From assembly GCF_016612505.1 (NCBI RefSeq), contig NZ_JAENRR010000031.1, positions 1-60,894 on the forward strand: a DNA stretch of 60,894 bases, given 5' to 3'. How positions within the stretch are numbered: the stretch's first letter is position 1; each line of letters begins with the position of its first letter. The position numbers and the translations under genes were made by a program. The stretch is from Carboxylicivirga marina (lineage in GTDB: Bacteria > Bacteroidota > Bacteroidia > Bacteroidales > Marinilabiliaceae). A model generated the notes under the pieces. That model saw nothing but the letters and a program-made list of their open reading frames with translations, searched no databases and was not told the DNA's origin. This document shows positions 35,975 through 44,190 of the stretch, piece by piece.

Positions 35975-38302
35975 ATGAGAAATTTATGCGCTGTTTTAGG
36001 TTTGTTGTTGATTTTATCTGCTAATAATGTAATTATAGGTCAGATTGATTATGGTCAAATTGTGTTCAGTCCTGACCGTGCTGCAGAGAATATATCTGTA
36101 AACCCTATTATTACATTGACTTTTCAAGGAAATACATCAGTAGATTTACTAGAGGGTAATACGATTTATATAATGGCTACAGATTATTCCCATTACATTT
36201 CTGTTACTACTTCAAGAATCCCAATTCCTCCTTTTACAGAATTTGAGGATGAAAGAGTAAGTGTTACAGGTAACTCAATTACGATTGATCTTACGAAAGG
36301 AGGAGAGAGTTTAATTAATGATCTCGAATATGCAATTAGGATTCCTGATGGAACAATTGAAGTCGACGACGCTTATTTTTATAATGAATTGGAGAACTAT
36401 ACTTATTGGACCTTTAAAACTGAGGCTGCACCAATCCCACCCTCAATAAGTCAATATATTCCTGGTAATGGTGATGGAACAGGAAATAATGTGGAAGGGG
36501 TGGCTCTCAATCGTACTTTGAGCCTTACTTTCGATACCGAAATTAGTTTAGGGTCAGGCATATTGAGAATTAAAAACTCTGCTGGCGATGAATTAATTGA
36601 AATTCCTTCTGATAAACTATCTATTGATGGTAATACATTGTCAATAACACATAATGATTTTGTTCCCGAGTCGTCATATTATATTCTGATGGAACCTGGA
36701 TTTGTTGAGTCAACAACAGGAACACCTTTTGGAGGAATATCGGATATTAACGAATGGAGCTTTACAACACTAGGTGTGAGGACATGGACAGGAGGAGGTG
36801 CTGCGTCAGATTGGAATGATGCAGGTAATTGGGAAGATGGTAATACGTTTGTTGACGGATCATATTTAAATATTAACACAGAGACAAATGGAGCCATTTT
36901 GGGCTCTAATGCTGATGTTTACGATCTAACCATCCAAAATGGGGGGAGTTTAACAATTCCAAGTGGTACGAGTCTTAATGTTGCTAACGAAATAAATCTA
37001 GAATCAGATATTTATAATAATGCCTCGTTGGTTATTTTAGGTGATCTTACGTATGATCATAATAAGGTCAATATCACACAGAACATTACATCATCAAATC
37101 GTACTTATCATATTTCATCACCTGTGCAAAATGCAACGTTTGCTACTATTGGTTCAAATGTTGCTTCATATCAGTGGAATAATAATAATGTCAATAAATG
37201 GGAAGCTACGTCAGCAACTCTTTCAACAGGTAGAGGTTATGCTATTCGTTGCGATAATTCATCCAATTTAGTTTTTTCAGGTCTAATAAACGAAGGTAAT
37301 ATTACATTGGATGTGCCCGCAGGTGTAGTGACTGCATATAGTGTAGTCGGTAATCCGTATACGCATGCAATAGACTGGGATAATGTAATTCTTTCGCCAG
37401 AAGTGCCAAATATGTTTTGGTTATGGAAAAATGAAACTGGAAGTTTTACAGCCTATAATGGTGAGGGAGGATTATATGTGAATCCTATCGGAGAAGGTAG
37501 TACAGGTACTGCATCATTAATACCTTCGATGCATGGTTTTTTTGTTAGAACGGTGGATACTGAAAATAGTGGTACTATACAGCTTACAGATGCTTGTAAA
37601 ACAAGAAATGAGGGTTCCTACCTAAAATCCACGCAAAAACAAGAATATCCATACATTAAAATTGCAGGTGTAACTGAGGGTAATACAGATGAAGTTATTA
37701 TTGCTTTTTCATCCAATGAAGAAAATATTCCAAAATTAAATACAGCCAAAAGGTTTAGTACTTCATTGGTTGGACCACAACCGTATTTTGAACATGGTGG
37801 TGAAAGACTTTGTATTAAAGGAGTACCAAATACAAATGGAGAGCTAATTATTCCAATGTCCGTTAGAATTGATGAAGTAGGCTCTTACTCAATTGAGAAA
37901 GTTGAGACTAGAGATCTTCAAGAAGGTTATGCAATAACATTAGAAGATTTGTATACGCATGTGAATACTGATTTATTGAATGAAGGTTCTTACTCATTTA
38001 CTTGCAATTCAACAGGTGATATTACAGATCGTTTCCAAATTAGAGTGGTAAATACAGTAGCAACACAGATAGAACAAGAGGTACAACAGTTTTCTAATAT
38101 CTGGCTTACTGATAAAATAATAAATGTGCAACTGTATAGTGAGGAATTTTCTTTCGTAAAAGTTTTTGATACGACAGGTAGGTTAATTAAATCAGAAGAA
38201 TTTATAAAGGATATATCGCTTAATGTTTCGGAGTCTGGATTGTATATCATTCATATAAGTAATTCGAAAGGTAATATAAGTCAAAAAATCCTTGTCAAAT
38301 AG
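35975..38302 (+). CDS. T9SS type A sorting domain protein with SbsA-type Ig-like domains
   Basis: A 775-residue secreted protein. The signal peptide (MRNLCAVLGLLLILSANN) is followed by two Big_5/SbsA Ig-like domains (about 25-125, SPDRAAENISVNPIITLTF; about 140-250, ALNRTLSLTFDTEI ... WSFTT). A WTGGGAASDWNDAGNW motif leads into repeat strands (LTIQNGGSLTIPSGTSLNVA). The C-terminal type IX sorting domain (about 705-775) contains KVFDTTGRLIKSE and GLYIIHISNSKG, ending KILVK. It is exported through the type IX system and probably anchored to or released from the surface. An upstream TTG frame is ignored; TTG-N18-TATCTTTC (35914-35942) is a near-consensus promoter. A small acidic protein gene follows after 36 bp. 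Confidence 0.87.
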   Translation: MRNLCAVLGLLLILSANNVIIGQIDYGQIVFSPDRAAENISVNPIITLTFQGNTSVDLLEGNTIYIMATDYSHYISVTTSRIPIPPFTEFEDERVSVTGNSITIDLTKGGESLINDLEYAIRIPDGTIEVDDAYFYNELENYTYWTFKTEAAPIPPSISQYIPGNGDGTGNNVEGVALNRTLSLTFDTEISLGSGILRIKNSAGDELIEIPSDKLSIDGNTLSITHNDFVPESSYYILMEPGFVESTTGTPFGGISDINEWSFTTLGVRTWTGGGAASDWNDAGNWEDGNTFVDGSYLNINTETNGAILGSNADVYDLTIQNGGSLTIPSGTSLNVANEINLESDIYNNASLVILGDLTYDHNKVNITQNITSSNRTYHISSPVQNATFATIGSNVASYQWNNNNVNKWEATSATLSTGRGYAIRCDNSSNLVFSGLINEGNITLDVPAGVVTAYSVVGNPYTHAIDWDNVILSPEVPNMFWLWKNETGSFTAYNGEGGLYVNPIGEGSTGTASLIPSMHGFFVRTVDTENSGTIQLTDACKTRNEGSYLKSTQKQEYPYIKIAGVTEGNTDEVIIAFSSNEENIPKLNTAKRFSTSLVGPQPYFEHGGERLCIKGVPNTNGELIIPMSVRIDEVGSYSIEKVETRDLQEGYAITLEDLYTHVNTDLLNEGSYSFTCNSTGDITDRFQIRVVNTVATQIEQEVQQFSNIWLTDKIINVQLYSEEFSFVKVFDTTGRLIKSEEFIKDISLNVSESGLYIIHISNSKGNISQKILVK

Positions 38303-38338
38303 AACGATAATTTTTTTCTTTGCTCAGCATTAATTTAC

Positions 38339-38542
38339 ATGACAAATAAAAAGAGATATAAAGCTCCTGAAATTATAGAGCACAGCCTTGATAAGGATAT
38401 TTCATTAGTAATGGAATCACCAAGTGATTGGAATGATTTAGATGATGGTGATGGTGATCCATTTGCAACAGGTGCATCTCAAGCGAATGGAACGTCATCT
38501 TCCTTTGAAGAAAATCGCTTTGAGGAAAATGGTTTTAAATAA
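38339..38542 (+). CDS. Small acidic protein encoded with the T9SS cargo
   Basis: A 67-residue protein starting MTNKKRYKAPEIIEHSLDKD and continuing ISLVMESPSDWNDLDDGDGD, then an Asn/Glu/Phe tail with the near repeat EENRFEENGFK. No signal peptide or membrane helix. The pattern (basic start, KxYxxPxI, then a line of hydrophobics ending ISLVM and an acidic Gly/Pro tail) resembles small uncharacterised Bacteroidota proteins known from memory, but no function is established. It starts 36 bp after the cargo gene and is followed directly by a strong terminator, so the two genes form one transcript. Codon use and location support a real gene. Confidence 0.7.
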   Translation: MTNKKRYKAPEIIEHSLDKDISLVMESPSDWNDLDDGDGDPFATGASQANGTSSSFEENRFEENGFK

Positions 38543-38544
38543 CT

Positions 38545-38583
38545 TATACAACAAAGGCGACCATTGGTCGCCTTTGTTGTATA
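38545..38583. terminator. Long stem terminator between converging genes
   Basis: A perfect 18-bp stem (38545-38562 with 38566-38583; core ACAAAGGCGACC/GGTCGCCTTTGT) with a 3-nt loop. There is no long T tract, but position and stability suggest termination for both the small acidic protein gene and the converging QueF-like gene. Confidence 0.8.
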
Positions 38584-38616
38584 TTCCTATTGGTCTAATG
38601 ATCTATTGCTCTAACC

Positions 38617-39057
38617 CTACATTGTTACCTGCCAGGTATCTTCCAGATTGTTTTTCCAATCGCTGAAGCTTTCATTGCCACCTCGCACTTTCCAATCAGA
38701 ATCAACTGTTAGCTTAGAGCTAATTCCACCTCGTGGGTTGCAAACCATTGTTACACGTATACGCTCCGGATCATATATTTCAACCATATGATCGTAAAAT
38801 ACATTGATTAAGCGCTCGTACGAAACAGTAATATTACGTAGGTGGTGTACGTACTCTTTCAACGATTTTAACTCAATAATCCGTTTCTTAGGATAAAAGG
38901 TGATGAATACATCAGCAAAATCCGGCTGGTTTTTGACCCCTAAGAAGGTAAACTCCGGTATCTTAATTTTTATCTCGTATGCCTGACCCGTTGGGTTTGG
39001 TAATGACTTTAAGATCGATGCATCAATCTCTTTGTAGGTTAATACTTTTTGTTCCAT
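38617..39057 (-). CDS. QueF-fold (preQ1 synthase-like) protein lacking the catalytic Cys
   Basis: A 146-residue tunnelling-fold protein. It keeps the QueF family motif ELKSLKEY (62-69), the Asp of QPDFADV (Asp46) and PRGGISS (108-114). In true QueF, the nitrile reductase of queuosine synthesis, a Cys in EFTSVCPxTGQPDFA attacks preQ0. Here the segment reads EFTFLGVKNQPDFA, with Gly40 at the Cys position and one residue missing. The His-Glu pair is Tyr80-Glu81. The only Cys is Cys106, elsewhere. It is therefore unlikely to reduce preQ0 by the known mechanism. The reading frame is intact. The frame extends upstream to 39150, but the ATG at 39057 fits the family and a -7 box precedes it. Confidence 0.82.
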   Translation of the reverse strand: MEQKVLTYKEIDASILKSLPNPTGQAYEIKIKIPEFTFLGVKNQPDFADVFITFYPKKRIIELKSLKEYVHHLRNITVSYERLINVFYDHMVEIYDPERIRVTMVCNPRGGISSKLTVDSDWKVRGGNESFSDWKNNLEDTWQVTM

Positions 39058-39096
39058 TAAAAAATAATTTCGGTTTTGTTTTGCTTTATGGTGGCA

Positions 39097-39104
39097 CAAA
39101 AATA
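39097..39104 (-). promoter_or_regulatory. -7 promoter element of the QueF-like gene
   Basis: The minus strand reads TATTTTTG, matching TAnnTTTG, 39 bp before the ATG at 39057. It rules out a start at 39150. Confidence 0.5.
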
Positions 39105-39169
39105 ATGAATTATAGCAGATGTGGGCACTAAAGATGATATATGTTAGCATTTTAGTTGGAATGCAGAGA

Positions 39170-39406
39170 GCTGACGATAGAGGACGGAAGACAGAAGATG
39201 GAGGACGAGAGACAGAGGTGAGTAGAGAGTAGAGGGGATTACGTTTAAATGCTCTTCGGACTTCATGCTTTTATTTGGTTGTGACTATTAGTTGTTGAAT
39301 TTGAGTAGGTTGAGTTGTGTTGAGGTGTTTGGTTATTTTCCGCTTTGTAAATTGTCTCATTACTCATATCTCACTACTCACATCTAATTAAGAAAACTTC
39401 GGACTT
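39170..39406. repeat. Degenerate purine-rich repeats with partly inverted ends
   Basis: From 39170 to 39235 the plus strand is a run of GA-rich units such as GAGGACGGAAGACAGAAGA and GAGGACGAGAGACAGAGG, ending GTGAGTAGAGAGTAGAGG. From 39354 to 39386 the complementary type occurs (TCTCATTACTCATATCTC, ACTACTCACATC), giving imperfect inverted ends around GTGAGTAG. CTTCGGACTT is repeated directly at 39254-39263 and 39397-39406. No gene is seen in between. It may be a dispersed simple repeat or a small mobile-element remnant. Confidence 0.45.
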
Positions 39407-39413
39407 TTTTAAC

Positions 39414-39421
39414 TAATTTTG
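39414..39421 (+). promoter_or_regulatory. -7 promoter element of rlmD
   Basis: TAATTTTG matches TAnnTTTG and lies 22 bp before the GTG at 39444, which supports that start. No strong -33 was seen. Confidence 0.5.
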
Positions 39422-39443
39422 CGCTCTGAAAAACAAGATAAAA

Positions 39444-40853
39444 GTGGGACGATCACGAAGAAATAAACCTTTGTTAAAAAAGGTGACGATTACTGATGTA
39501 GCTGCAGAAGGAAAAGCGATGTGTCGGGTAGAAGATAGGGTGGTATTTGTGCAAAAAGCAGTACCAGGAGATGTCGTTGATGTGCAGGTGACCAAAAAGC
39601 GCCGTAATTACTATGAGGGCTTTCCTGTATATTTTCATGAATACAGTAAGATACGGCAAGAGCCATTGTGTGAACATTTTGGTGTGTGTGGTGGCTGTAA
39701 ATGGCAGGCTTTGCCTTACGAACATCAGTTGAAATATAAGGAACGTGAGGTGCTGAATAATCTATCGCGAATTGGTAAGGTTGAATTGCCCGAATCAATG
39801 CCAATATTAGGTTCTGAGCAAACAGAGTTTTATCGAAATAAGCTAGAGTTCACCTTCTCAAATAATCGTTGGTTATCGGAAGCTGAACTGCAAAGTGATG
39901 AAACCATTGAACACCGCAACGGGGTTGGTTTTCATATTCCGGGAATGTTTGATAAGGTGGAAGATGTAAAAAAATGTCACCTTCAAAAGGACCCTTCTAA
40001 TGCTATTCGTCTGGCCATTAAAGAATATGCGCTTGAACATGGCTTAACGTTCTTTGATTTAAAGAAGCAAGAAGGATTTCTGCGTACATTGATTATTCGT
40101 ACAAGTACGACCAATGAGTTAATGGTGATATTAACGCTTTTTCATGAAGATAAAGAAAACAGAGAGGCTTTATTGAACTATTTAAAGGAGCAATTCCCTG
40201 AAATAACTGCCTTAATGTATGTTATCAATGAGAAGAAGAATGATACCATTACCGATCAGGACATTATTTTATTTAATGGTCGCGATCATATTTTCGAAGA
40301 GATGGAAGGTTTGAAATTTAAGATTGGACCAAAATCTTTTTATCAGACCAACTCTGAACAGGCTTATGAATTATATAAGGTAACACGTGATTTTGCCAAT
40401 ATTAAAAGTCATGAGGTTGTTTATGATCTTTATACCGGTACGGGTACCATAGCTAACTTTGTTGCTAAACAGGCTAAAAAAGTGGTGGGTGTAGAATACG
40501 TACCTGAAGCCATTGAAGATGCAAAGGTGAATTCATCAATTAATAATATCGACAATACAGTCTTCTTTGCAGGTGATATGAAAGATGTATTGAATTTTGA
40601 TTTTATTGAGAAGCAAGGGCATCCGGATGTGATGATTGTTGATCCGCCACGTGCTGGTATGCATGCTGATGTTGTTCAAACGATTCTTACAACGGCCCCC
40701 GATCGTATTGTTTATGTGAGTTGTAACTCGGCTACACAGGCGCGCGATTTAAATTTGCTCGATGTGCGATATAGGGTTACAAAAGTTCAACCGGTTGATA
40801 TGTTTCCTCATACTCACCATGTTGAAAATGTGGTATTGTTGGAGCGTAAGTAA
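39444..40853 (+). CDS. rlmD: 23S rRNA (uracil-C5)-methyltransferase, RlmD/RumA type
   Basis: A 469-residue tRNA/rRNA uracil-C5 methyltransferase. The N-terminal TRAM domain (about 10-70) is followed by four Cys for a 4Fe-4S cluster (Cys76, 82, 85 in CEHFGVCGGC, and Cys178), SAM loop VYDLYTGTGTIANFV, VDPPRAG and catalytic Cys in YVSCNSATQARDL. Members methylate 23S rRNA U1939; RlmCD-type dual specificity cannot be excluded. The start is a GTG (MGRSRRNKP) placed correctly behind a -7 box. Its terminator overlaps the end of the convergent SDR gene. Confidence 0.9.
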   Translation: MGRSRRNKPLLKKVTITDVAAEGKAMCRVEDRVVFVQKAVPGDVVDVQVTKKRRNYYEGFPVYFHEYSKIRQEPLCEHFGVCGGCKWQALPYEHQLKYKEREVLNNLSRIGKVELPESMPILGSEQTEFYRNKLEFTFSNNRWLSEAELQSDETIEHRNGVGFHIPGMFDKVEDVKKCHLQKDPSNAIRLAIKEYALEHGLTFFDLKKQEGFLRTLIIRTSTTNELMVILTLFHEDKENREALLNYLKEQFPEITALMYVINEKKNDTITDQDIILFNGRDHIFEEMEGLKFKIGPKSFYQTNSEQAYELYKVTRDFANIKSHEVVYDLYTGTGTIANFVAKQAKKVVGVEYVPEAIEDAKVNSSINNIDNTVFFAGDMKDVLNFDFIEKQGHPDVMIVDPPRAGMHADVVQTILTTAPDRIVYVSCNSATQARDLNLLDVRYRVTKVQPVDMFPHTHHVENVVLLERK

Positions 40854-40873
40854 ACCAGCTTTTAAAATATTTG

Positions 40874-40917
40874 ACCGAAGTTGTGGTGGAGTTATTCTGC
40901 AATGACTTCGGTTTTTT
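40874..40917 (+). terminator. rlmD terminator overlapping the SDR gene
   Basis: Stem ACCGAAGT/ACTTCGGT (40874-40881 with 40905-40912), 23-nt loop, then six T. The right arm and T tract are inside the last codons of the convergent SDR gene. Confidence 0.75.
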
Positions 40918-41749
40918 GTAGGTTCTGATTTGGGACAACAGACTCAGGAACCACCTGTTCTTTTTGTCGTTTGACAGCAATGTTTTGCATGAGGCGAGAG
41001 AGAAAAGATGATTTACTCATCAGAAATAATAAATGGTTGATGACTCCCGGAATACAAATGACATTGTTATTGTCCAGATTTGATAGTGATGTTTGAACTA
41101 CTTTTTCAATACTGGTCCATAAAAAGGGAGGTATACGATCCACAAATTCAGCCTCACGTTTAATTGATTGATGAAAAGCGGTTGGTGTAAAACCTGGGCT
41201 GAGGGCTTGAATTTTAACCCCGTAATTAGAGACTTCACTTTGCAGTGTTTGTGAAAATTTAATAATGGCAGCTTTGGTAGTTGAGTAAATAACGCTTCCG
41301 GGTAATTCCATAAATGCAGCAAATGAAGCCATGTTAACTATGTATCCGTGTTTCTGTTTTATCATAGCAGGCAACACTGCTTTGCTAAATCGAATTGTGC
41401 TGGTCAGGTGAACATTAATCATCTTAAGTTGCTCCTCCAGTGAAACTTCCAGAAAAAAGCCTGCAACGCCAAATCCGGCATTGTTTACCAAAATCTCAAC
41501 ATGATTGAGTAATTGCAAATGGTATCCAACTTTCTTTATTTCATCTTCCTGAGATAAGTCTGCAACTATATAATCTACTTCAATATTGTTAGCTTCAGAC
41601 AATGATTGGGTCATTTTAATCAGCCTGTCTTCTCGCCGGGCCACCAATAGTAGATTGTAGCCCTTTTGAGCTAGTTCAATAGTATATCTGTATCCAATAC
41701 CACTTGTTGGGCCTGTAATAACGGCTAATCGATTAGGTTTTGTTGTCAT
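40892..41749 (-). CDS. SDR-family NAD(P)-dependent oxidoreductase
   Basis: A 285-residue classical short-chain dehydrogenase. It has the cofactor loop GPTSGIGYRY (12-21), NNAGFGV, catalytic Ser in MASFAAF and YxxxK in YSTTKAA. After about residue 225 the protein has an extended hydrophobic tail (INHLLFLMSKSSFLSRLMQ) that may associate with membrane, and a polar end. Substrate unknown; the layout resembles DltE/YqjQ-like or lipid-active SDRs. Its last codons hold the rlmD terminator. Confidence 0.85.
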   Translation of the reverse strand: MTTKPNRLAVITGPTSGIGYRYTIELAQKGYNLLLVARREDRLIKMTQSLSEANNIEVDYIVADLSQEDEIKKVGYHLQLLNHVEILVNNAGFGVAGFFLEVSLEEQLKMINVHLTSTIRFSKAVLPAMIKQKHGYIVNMASFAAFMELPGSVIYSTTKAAIIKFSQTLQSEVSNYGVKIQALSPGFTPTAFHQSIKREAEFVDRIPPFLWTSIEKVVQTSLSNLDNNNVICIPGVINHLLFLMSKSSFLSRLMQNIAVKRQKEQVVPESVVPNQNLQKTEVIAE

Positions 41750-41978
41750 AGGTCTGTTGCTTTTTCCTGAAGCGAAGATAAATGTAGTGACAAATTATGA
41801 TGAAATGGTAAATATCTGTATCAAGTAACAAATTTCTCAACTGAATGGTTATGATGTGTGCTATGTTGCATAAAACGAACAAGGATTATCGTCAGTTTTA
41901 ATTACCTTCAAACTGGCATATATTTTGCTTTTAACAGCACTCATTCTGTTAGCCTAAACGAAACTTAATTTTACGCCT

Positions 41979-43457
41979 ATGAAGTCGACACATGTTTTTA
42001 AGAAAATGGAGGCAAGGTTCCTGATTTTTTTTCTGCTACAAGCTTTGATGCTTAACTTATTTGCACAAACCGATTTAGATAAGTTTAAGGAAATTATTAA
42101 AGAAGATAGCACATTAATTAATGGTTTGGCAAATTATGATGTGGCTGTTCGCACCGATATCTTAATAGTTGCTCAGCATCCTGAGGTGCTTGAGGAATTG
42201 AAAGAAAAGCAGCAAAACGCACAGCTCGCATTTCAGAATATCATTAGTGATTATGATAGAGATACACAATTTGGTATTTATGAGCTGAGTCGTTATCCTG
42301 ATTTATTAAAGGAATTAACAATTGAAGGGAAGTTAAGAAAACGTGAAATTGAAAATGTGATTCTTTCTTATCCGGAGGATATTCATGAGGTAGCTCTGGA
42401 GTATGGTCGTAAACGATACAAGGCTTTGGCTGCCATCGAGAATTTAAATGAGAAAAACAGTAATGATTTTGCAGTACTTATCGGTAAATATGATGAAGAA
42501 TTTCAGAATAGTATAAAACGATTAATTGATACGCCTGAGATATTATCGACCCTGTCAGAAAACTCGGAGTTTACCCGCTTGGCCGGAAGTGTTAATAAGC
42601 AGTATCCTGAAAGAATGGCTGCCTACCTGGAAGTGAAACATAATGAGATTAAAGCACGGAAGGCACAGGAGTTAGCAGATTACCAGGAAAAACTCAAGGG
42701 AGATCCGGAAGCTTATGATGAGATGCTTGCTGCAGCTGAGCAATTTGCTTCGGAAGAAATGGTGAATAAGAACATTACGGATCCGGTTACCAAGGAGGTT
42801 GAAGTGGTTCATGTTAATCATTATTCTTACTGGTATGGTTACCCACATTGGTATAGCTATCCGTATTGGCGACCTTATCCTTGGTATTATCACACCGGTT
42901 TTTATTATGGTCCTCGTGGAGTTGTGTTTATTGGTATGCCTTCGTATTGGTATGTCGGATGGCACCACCGTTATTACCCGAATCGTTACCCGCATTTGTC
43001 ATATCATTATTACCGACATGGGCATCGTCACCCACGTTCATATTATAATTTTAACCGTACGGTTAATGTCAATATAAATAATAACATAAACGTTGATAGG
43101 GGTAATTTGGCAAAGATTGATCATAACCGTGGTAATATAATTCCAAAACAATGGCCAAATGAGCGTCCGGCTGCAAGGCCTGATGTACGCCCCGATCAAA
43201 GGCCGTCAACAAGACCTGAAGCGAGGCCATCGACGCGCCCTTCGACGCGACCAAGCCAGCAACCTTCTCAGCGTCCGGCAACAAAGCCGGCAACGCCGAG
43301 TACTAGACCTGCAACGCGTCCAAGTCCGCCAGTGAATTATAATAATTATCGTTCCAATGAAAGTTTCAGGCAAAACTGGAGTCGACCATCAACTCCGGCA
43401 ACACGACCGGCAACACGACCTGCAGCAAGGCCTTCAGGTGGATTTAGAAGGCGTTAG
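41979..43457 (+). CDS. Exported helical-repeat protein with Tyr/Trp/His-rich and RP-repeat tail
   Basis: A 492-residue protein of unknown function. A long signal peptide ends near NLFAQ (about 30). Residues about 35-265 are helical, with recurring xxPxxLxxL units (QHPEVLEEL, RYPDLLKEL, SYPEDIHEV, DTPEILSTL). Residues about 275-365 are very rich in Tyr, Trp, His and Pro (YWYGYPHWYSYPYW). Then an Asn/Val stretch and a tail of Arg-Pro units (RPDVRPDQRPSTRPEARPS and more) to the end. The design resembles DUF3300-type proteins, but homology is not certain. A DUF4136 lipoprotein gene follows after 36 bp, so both may act in the cell envelope. Confidence 0.8.
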   Translation: MKSTHVFKKMEARFLIFFLLQALMLNLFAQTDLDKFKEIIKEDSTLINGLANYDVAVRTDILIVAQHPEVLEELKEKQQNAQLAFQNIISDYDRDTQFGIYELSRYPDLLKELTIEGKLRKREIENVILSYPEDIHEVALEYGRKRYKALAAIENLNEKNSNDFAVLIGKYDEEFQNSIKRLIDTPEILSTLSENSEFTRLAGSVNKQYPERMAAYLEVKHNEIKARKAQELADYQEKLKGDPEAYDEMLAAAEQFASEEMVNKNITDPVTKEVEVVHVNHYSYWYGYPHWYSYPYWRPYPWYYHTGFYYGPRGVVFIGMPSYWYVGWHHRYYPNRYPHLSYHYYRHGHRHPRSYYNFNRTVNVNINNNINVDRGNLAKIDHNRGNIIPKQWPNERPAARPDVRPDQRPSTRPEARPSTRPSTRPSQQPSQRPATKPATPSTRPATRPSPPVNYNNYRSNESFRQNWSRPSTPATRPATRPAARPSGGFRRR

Positions 43458-43493
43458 TGCTTTTTATGATTGTTCATTATTAAAGATGTAGTT

Positions 43494-44012
43494 ATGAAGA
43501 GATTAATAATATTTGTTTTAATAGGAGTTCTTTTGAGTGCATGCTCTTCCATTCGTACGACAGCCGATTGGGATCCTTCAGCCGATTTTAGAGGATACAA
43601 CAGTTTTGGTTTTAGTCAGAGTTTTGATGAGATAAAACTCAATGATTTAGATAAAAGGCGTATTAAAAATGCCATTAAGCTAGAGATGGAGAAAAGAGGG
43701 TATGTTTTATCTTCTCAGCCTGATTTACTCATTAACGGCTATGTTACTGCTGTTGAAAAAACGGTCGTAACCAATACGCACTACGGAGGTTATGGTCCTT
43801 ACTATTATGGTTGGGGTGGTTGGTATACTTCAACCGATGTGAGTAACTATCGAGAAGGTACACTTATTGTGAGTTTAATTGATGTCAGGCAGAAGCAGCT
43901 GATATGGGAAGGTCGGGCCGAAGGTATTGTGGCGCCATCGGGTGGGCAAAAAAGAACCAAGGCTACTGATGATATGATAGAGCAGTTGTTTTGGAAGTAT
44001 CCTATTAAGTAG
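43494..44012 (+). CDS. DUF4136 lipoprotein
   Basis: A 172-residue lipoprotein with lipobox LLSAC (Cys17) and the DUF4136 domain (TTADWDPSADFRGYNSFGF near the start, LLINGYVTAVEK in the middle, KQLIWEGRAEG near the end). A Tyr/Gly/Trp-rich loop (GGYGPYYYGWGGWY) echoes the aromatic part of the preceding protein. Function unknown. An in-frame TTG 24 bp upstream is less likely than the ATG at 43494. It is followed by a strong terminator. Confidence 0.83.
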   Translation: MKRLIIFVLIGVLLSACSSIRTTADWDPSADFRGYNSFGFSQSFDEIKLNDLDKRRIKNAIKLEMEKRGYVLSSQPDLLINGYVTAVEKTVVTNTHYGGYGPYYYGWGGWYTSTDVSNYREGTLIVSLIDVRQKQLIWEGRAEGIVAPSGGQKRTKATDDMIEQLFWKYPIK

Positions 44013-44084
44013 AGTGCTTTATAAGAAGTCAATTGACTTTCTATTGTAGCTAGTAAAGCTTAGAAATAGTCAATACCTAATATT

Positions 44085-44120
44085 GCGACCTAAAGGTTTA
44101 TATAAATCTTTAGGTCGTTT
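44085..44120 (+). terminator. Rho-independent terminator after the DUF4136 gene
   Basis: A stem of about 15 bp (44086-44100 with 44103-44117; CGACCTAAAG/CTTTAGGTCG extended by A-T and one G-T pair) and a short T run. Confidence 0.85.
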
Positions 44121-44190
44121 GGGTTTAATTGGAGAGGTTTATTTTTTATGTAATTGAATCCATTATCTTTAAAAAACTAAATCTCAATTT

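Noticed and set aside
39058-39150. A 31-residue N-terminal extension of the QueF-like protein
   Set aside because: A -7 promoter box lies inside it, it has no family match, and the ATG at 39057 gives the usual start.
42672-43293. Several open frames overlapping the aromatic and RP-rich part of the 41979 gene
   Set aside because: They arise from biased codons of the tail in other frames and show no start context or motif.
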